In this document: positions 59,884-64,000 of the stretch, piece after piece | How positions within the stretch are numbered: the stretch's first letter is position 1 | Layout: every line of letters begins with the position of its first letter | NCBI RefSeq assembly: GCF_001667145.1 | Contig: NZ_LZIF01000113.1 | Location: 62,001 to 126,000 of the forward strand | Length of the DNA: 64,000 nt | Source of the DNA: Mycobacterium sp. 852002-51971_SCH5477799-a | GTDB lineage: Bacteria; Actinomycetota; Actinomycetes; Mycobacteriales; Mycobacteriaceae | Direction of reading: 5' to 3' | Made by a program: the position numbers and the translations under genes | Notes under the pieces: model-generated | Told to the model about the DNA's origin: nothing | The model's input: the letters and a program-made list of their open reading frames with translations, nothing else | Databases searched by the model: none

Positions 59884-61392
59884 GTGACCTTGGTCCTGCG
59901 ATATGCCGCGCGTAGTGATCGCGGCCTGGTGCGCGCCAACAACGAAGACTCCGTCTATGCCGGCGCGCGACTGCTCGCGCTCGCTGACGGCATGGGGGGT
60001 CACGCGGCCGGCGAGGTGGCATCCCAATTGGTGATTGCTGCGCTGGCCCATCTGGATGACGACGAGCCGGGCGGCGATCTGCTGGCCAAGCTCGACGATG
60101 CGGTGCGCTCCGGGAATGCGGCCATCGCCGCGCAGGTGGAGGCCGAGCCGGAGCTCGAGGGGATGGGCACCACCCTTACCGCAATCCTGTTCGCGGGCGA
60201 CCGCATCGGAATGGTGCACATCGGCGACTCACGCGGCTACTTGTTGCGCGACGGGGAACTGAGCCAGATCACCAAAGACGACACGTTTGTGCAGACGTTG
60301 GTCGACGAAGGCCGGATCACCCGGGAAGAGGCGCACAGCCACCCGCAGCGGTCATTGATCATGCGGGCGCTGACGGGCCACGAGGTCGAGCCGACGTTGA
60401 CCATGCGCGAGGCGCGTGCCGGTGACCGCTATCTGCTGTGCTCGGACGGGTTATCCGATCCGGTGAGCGACGAGACCATCCTCGAGGCACTGCAGATACC
60501 GGACGTCGCCGAGGCTGCCTACCGCCTCATCGAGCTGGCGCTGCGTGGCGGCGGCCCGGACAACGTGACCGTAGTGGTCGCCGACGTCGTCGACTATGAC
60601 TACGGGCAGACCCAACCGATCCTCGCCGGCGCGGTGTCGGGCGACGAAGATCAAATGACCCTGCCCAACACCTCCGCCGGGCGCGCCTCAGCGATTCGGC
60701 CTCGCGATGAGTCCGCCAAACGTGTTGCGCCGCAACCGGAAACACCGCCCCGGCCGCGCTGGCCGCGGCGGAAGATGTTCTTTGCCGCCGGTGTGGCCGT
60801 GCTGTTGGTGTTAGCGGGCCTCGGCGTCGGATGGTGGGTCATCCAACGCAACTACTACATCGCCGATTACAACGGCCGGGTCTCCATCGTCCGCGGAATC
60901 CAGGGCACCCTGCTGGGCATCCCGTTGCAGCAGCCCTATCTGGTGGGCTGCCTCAACTCCCGCAACGAGCTCTCCCTGGTCAGCTACGGGCAATCCGACG
61001 GCCGGGCCAACTGCCAGCTGATGACGCTGCAAGACCTGCGCCGCCCCGGACAAGTCCAAGTTCAAACCGGCCTGCCGGGCGGCAGCCTGGACCAGGCCGA
61101 GTCGCAGCTGCGGCAGCTGCTGGCCGAATACCTACTGCCCATCTGTCCGCCTCCGCGCGCCACGTCTCCGCCCGGCTCACCGGGCACCCGCGGCGAACCA
61201 CCAGAATCCGGCACCACAGCATCACCAGCACCACCGAACACCAGCTCTCCGAGCGCCAGCCCATCGCCGGGCACGAGCGCCAACGGCCCCGCGAACTCCC
61301 CGCAAGCAGGTCCGACGACCACGTCGCAGACAGTGACCGCGCTTCCCGGGCCGCCACCTCAACCAGGCATCGATTGCCGGACGGTGGCATGA
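59884..61392 (+). CDS. pstP: Ser/Thr protein phosphatase PstP (PP2C)
   Basis: 502 residues. A PP2C domain with metal ligands (RANNEDSVYAG, LADGMGGHAAG, HIGDSRGYL, CSDGLSDPV, GGPDNVTVVVAD) is followed by a membrane helix (MFFAAGVAVLLVLAGLGVGWWV) and an outer Pro/Ser-rich part. It reverses PknA/PknB phosphorylation. GTG 59884 is chosen over ATG 59875 because the GGGGAGG ends right at 59875, leaving 8 nt to GTG but none to ATG. Its stop overlaps rodA (ATGA). Confidence 0.95.
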   Translation: MTLVLRYAARSDRGLVRANNEDSVYAGARLLALADGMGGHAAGEVASQLVIAALAHLDDDEPGGDLLAKLDDAVRSGNAAIAAQVEAEPELEGMGTTLTAILFAGDRIGMVHIGDSRGYLLRDGELSQITKDDTFVQTLVDEGRITREEAHSHPQRSLIMRALTGHEVEPTLTMREARAGDRYLLCSDGLSDPVSDETILEALQIPDVAEAAYRLIELALRGGGPDNVTVVVADVVDYDYGQTQPILAGAVSGDEDQMTLPNTSAGRASAIRPRDESAKRVAPQPETPPRPRWPRRKMFFAAGVAVLLVLAGLGVGWWVIQRNYYIADYNGRVSIVRGIQGTLLGIPLQQPYLVGCLNSRNELSLVSYGQSDGRANCQLMTLQDLRRPGQVQVQTGLPGGSLDQAESQLRQLLAEYLLPICPPPRATSPPGSPGTRGEPPESGTTASPAPPNTSSPSASPSPGTSANGPANSPQAGPTTTSQTVTALPGPPPQPGIDCRTVA

Positions 61393-62795
61393 CGACACAA
61401 CTCCAGCCGCCGGTCGCGGTCACGCCCCCGTTGCCTACCCGGCGAAATGCCGAGTTGTTGCTCCTGGGCTTCGCCGCGCTGATCACCGTTGCCGCGCTGC
61501 TGATAGTCGAGGCCAACCAAGAGCGCGATCTGCACTGGACCGCGATCAGTTACGGGGTGGTGTTCCTTGTCGTGTTCGGGTCGGCGCACATGGCCATCAG
61601 GCGCTTCGCGCCCTACACCGATCCGCTACTACTGCCGATCGTGGCACTACTCAACGGCCTTGGACTGGTCATGATTCACCGCTTGGATCTGGTCACCAAT
61701 CAGCTCAGCGGCCGCCACCACCCCAGCGCGACCCAGCAGATGCTGTGGACCCTGATCGGCGTCGTGACTTTTTCCCTGGTGGTCACATTTTTGAAGGACC
61801 ATCGGCAGCTTGCGCGCTACGGCTACATCTGCGGACTAGTCGGTCTGATCTTTTTGGTGATTCCCGCCCTGTTGCCGGCATCGCTGTCCGAACAGAACGG
61901 CGCCAAGATTTGGATTCGCTTGCCCGGCTTCTCAATTCAGCCTGCCGAGTTCTCCAAGATTCTGCTGCTGATCTTTTTCTCCGCTGTGCTGATCGCCAAA
62001 CGCGGCCTGTTCACCAGCGTGGGCAAGCACTTCATGGGTCTGACGCTGCCCCGGCCCCGCGACCTCGCACCCCTACTGGCGGCGTGGGTGATCTCGGTCG
62101 GCGTGATGGCCTTCGAAAAGGACCTTGGCACTTCGCTATTGCTGTACACGTCGTTTCTGGTGGTGGTATACCTCGCCACCCAACGCTTCAGTTGGGTGGG
62201 TATCGGGCTGGTCCTGTTCGCCGCGGGAAGTGTTGTCGCGTATTACATTTTCGGCCACGTCCGCGTGCGGGTGCAGATGTGGTGGGACCCGTTTTCCGAC
62301 CCTGACGGCAGCGGCTACCAGATCGTCCAGTCGCTCTTCAGTTTTGCCACCGGCGGGATCTTCGGGACCGGCCTGGGTAACGGTCAGCCCGATACGGTGC
62401 CCGCCGCCTCAACCGATTTCATCATCGCCGCGTTCGGCGAAGAGCTGGGGTTGGTGGGCCTGGCCAGCATCTTGATGCTCTACACCATCGTCATCGTGCG
62501 GGGTCTGCGCACGGCAATCGCCACCCGCGACAGCTTCGGCAAGCTGCTTGCCGCGGGTTTGGCGTCGACGCTGGCCCTTCAGCTGTTCATCGTCGTCGGC
62601 GGGGTAACTCAGCTCATTCCGCTGACGGGGCTGACGACTCCGTGGATGTCCTACGGTGGCTCGTCCTTGCTGGCGAACTATGTGCTGCTGGCCATACTGG
62701 CGCGCATTTCGCACAGCGCCCGTCGTCCCCTGCGCACCCGCGCCCGCAAGCCGCCGATCGCGGCGGCCAGCACCGAGGTGATCGAGACAGTATGA
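61389..62795 (+). CDS. rodA: SEDS-family peptidoglycan polymerase RodA
   Basis: 468 residues with about ten helices and the SEDS signatures FSIQPAEFSK, EKDLGTSLLLYTSF, DFIIAAFGEELGLVG and TPWMSYGGSSLLANY. It polymerises glycan strands with a class B PBP partner, pbpA, the next gene. ATG 61389 overlaps the pstP stop (ATGA). A longer frame upstream lies inside pstP and is rejected. Confidence 0.96.
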   Translation: MTTQLQPPVAVTPPLPTRRNAELLLLGFAALITVAALLIVEANQERDLHWTAISYGVVFLVVFGSAHMAIRRFAPYTDPLLLPIVALLNGLGLVMIHRLDLVTNQLSGRHHPSATQQMLWTLIGVVTFSLVVTFLKDHRQLARYGYICGLVGLIFLVIPALLPASLSEQNGAKIWIRLPGFSIQPAEFSKILLLIFFSAVLIAKRGLFTSVGKHFMGLTLPRPRDLAPLLAAWVISVGVMAFEKDLGTSLLLYTSFLVVVYLATQRFSWVGIGLVLFAAGSVVAYYIFGHVRVRVQMWWDPFSDPDGSGYQIVQSLFSFATGGIFGTGLGNGQPDTVPAASTDFIIAAFGEELGLVGLASILMLYTIVIVRGLRTAIATRDSFGKLLAAGLASTLALQLFIVVGGVTQLIPLTGLTTPWMSYGGSSLLANYVLLAILARISHSARRPLRTRARKPPIAAASTEVIETV

Positions 62796-64000
62796 ACGCC
62801 TCGCTGCGCCGGATCTCGGTGACCGTGATGGCGTTGATCGTGTTGCTGTTGATCAACGCCACGATGACGCAGGTCTTCGCCGCGGACTCGCTGCGTGGCG
62901 ATCCGCGCAACCAGCGGGTCCTGCTCGACGAGTATTCACGCCAGCGCGGCCAGATTGTGGCGGGCGGGCAGCTGTTGGCGTATTCGGTCGCCACCGACAA
63001 CCGCTACCGCTTCCTGCGGGTGTATCCGAACCCGACCGAATACGCGCCCGTGACCGGCTTCTATTCGTTGCGCTATTCGAGCACCGGTCTGGAACGCGCC
63101 GAGGATCCGCTGTTGAACGGCTCCGACGAGCGGCTGTTCGGCCGCCGGCTGGCCGACTTCTTCACCGGTCGCGACCCGCGGGGCGCGAACGTCGACACCA
63201 CGATCAAACCGCGGGTCCAGCGGGCCGCCTGGGATGCGATGCAGCAGGACTGCGGCGGTCCGCCGTGCAAGGGCGCCGTCGTCGCCCTCGAACCCGCGAC
63301 CGGCAAGATTCTGGCGATGGTGTCATCGCCCTCCTATGACGCCAACCTCCTGTCCTCGCACGATCCAGAAGTTCAGGCGCAGGCGTGGCAGAAGCTGCGT
63401 GACGACCCCAATAACCCACTGACCAATCGCGCGATCTCCGAGACATACCCGCCCGGGTCGACTTTCAAGGTGATCACCACGGCGGCCGCGCTGCAGGCCG
63501 GCGCCTCCGACACCGAACAGCTGACCGCCGCCCCTTCCATTCCGTTGCCCAACAGCACCGCAACTCTGGAGAACTACGGTGGGGAGCCGTGCGGGAACGA
63601 GCCGACGGTGTCTTTGCGGCAGGCGTTCGCCCTGTCGTGCAACACCGCATTCGTCCAACTCGGCCTCCTCACCGGCTCCGATGCGCTGCGCAACATGGCG
63701 AACTCGTTTGGGCTGGACAGCACGCCAAGCGTCATCCCGCTGCAGGTCGCGGAGTCGACCGTGGGGATCATTCCGGACGCCGCAGCGCTGGGAATGTCTA
63801 GCATCGGCCAGAAGGACGTCGCTCTGACGCCCCTGCAGAACGCCGAGATCGCCGCGACCATCGCGAACGCTGGGGTAACGATGCAGCCCTATCTGATCGA
63901 CAGCCTCAAGGGGCCCGACCTGACCACGATCAGCACCACAGCACCGTATGAGCAGCGGCGCGCCGTGTCGCCGCAGGTCGCCGCTAAGCTGACAGAGCTG
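62792..64000 (+). CDS. pbpA: Class B penicillin-binding protein PbpA (partial)
   Basis: First 403 residues; the gene runs past the window. An N-terminal membrane helix (RISVTVMALIVLLLINATM) leads to the PBP dimer-type domain and the transpeptidase with STFK (PPGSTFKVI) and SCN; the KTG motif would lie beyond the end. It crosslinks peptidoglycan at the septum with RodA. ATG 62792 overlaps the rodA stop (ATGA). Confidence 0.96.
   Translation, partial: MNASLRRISVTVMALIVLLLINATMTQVFAADSLRGDPRNQRVLLDEYSRQRGQIVAGGQLLAYSVATDNRYRFLRVYPNPTEYAPVTGFYSLRYSSTGLERAEDPLLNGSDERLFGRRLADFFTGRDPRGANVDTTIKPRVQRAAWDAMQQDCGGPPCKGAVVALEPATGKILAMVSSPSYDANLLSSHDPEVQAQAWQKLRDDPNNPLTNRAISETYPPGSTFKVITTAAALQAGASDTEQLTAAPSIPLPNSTATLENYGGEPCGNEPTVSLRQAFALSCNTAFVQLGLLTGSDALRNMANSFGLDSTPSVIPLQVAESTVGIIPDAAALGMSSIGQKDVALTPLQNAEIAATIANAGVTMQPYLIDSLKGPDLTTISTTAPYEQRRAVSPQVAAKLTEL

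Noticed and set aside
60831..61388. Upstream extension of rodA by 186 codons
   Set aside because: It lies inside pstP in another frame; ATG 61389 overlaps the pstP stop and gives the normal RodA length.

Overview
The window is chromosomal DNA of a slow-growing Mycobacterium. The evidence is high GC, the mycobacterial origin-flanking gene order, an intein-split dnaB, and the set whiB5, mtc28-like, fhaA, fhaB, pstP, rodA and pbpA. From about 11.4 kb to the right end the backbone follows the M. tuberculosis order Rv0058 to Rv0016c on the opposite strand: dnaB, rplI, rpsR, ssb, rpsF, a PfpI-like gene, a GT87-like gene, ponA1, DUF5318, padR, ino1, the Rv0045c-, Rv0044c-, Rv0043c- and Rv0042c-like genes, leuS, mtc28-like, Rv0039c to Rv0036c-like, Rv0030 to Rv0022c-like, then tRNA-Leu, fhaA, fhaB, pstP, rodA and pbpA. 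Ortholog names come from memory of those families, not from a search.

1-11.4 kb is accessory and partly decayed. It holds a copper-type operator with a leader ORF and a DUF5134 membrane protein, an SDR, an Old Yellow Enzyme gene broken by two single-base frameshifts, and several gene stubs (SDR, alcohol dehydrogenase, carboxymuconolactone decarboxylase, epimerase, dipeptidase). It also holds an HxlR regulator with two tandem operators, and a P450 / AarF-kinase pair divergent from a TetR gene across a clear operator.

11.4-23.9 kb is core: dnaB carrying a class 3-type intein with a Cys-rich insert, the rpsF-ssb-rpsR-rplI ribosomal/SSB group, and a coupled envelope operon (DUF5318, ponA1, GT87, PfpI). 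padR and ino1 run the other way.

24.0-28.3 kb is a tightly overlapped four-gene operon (F420-type LLM oxidoreductase, sulfotransferase, TIM-barrel protein, DUF1214 protein) between ino1 and the Rv0045c-like hydrolase. It looks like a sulfated-metabolite pathway I cannot assign to any described one. 28.3-35.3 kb mixes core regulators and oxidoreductases with an inserted amino-acid ABC transporter and a TetR/OYE deletion remnant.

42.8-50.1 kb is an ESX-associated-looking locus (YbaB-like DUF2710, DUF5631/5632 protein, EspC-like protein, DUF4226 proteins, an NlpC/P60 protein, an XRE regulator and WhiB5). 52.9-55.5 kb, of lower GC at its left side, holds a TNT-type NAD+ glycohydrolase toxin split by a frameshift in a G run, followed by its probable immunity factor. 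The right end is the growth and division operon: FHA proteins, the Ser/Thr phosphatase, the SEDS glycosyltransferase RodA and the transpeptidase PbpA, which runs off the window.

At many genes a TANNNT -10 box ends 6-8 nt before the start codon, the layout of leaderless mycobacterial transcripts. I used this to choose several starts.
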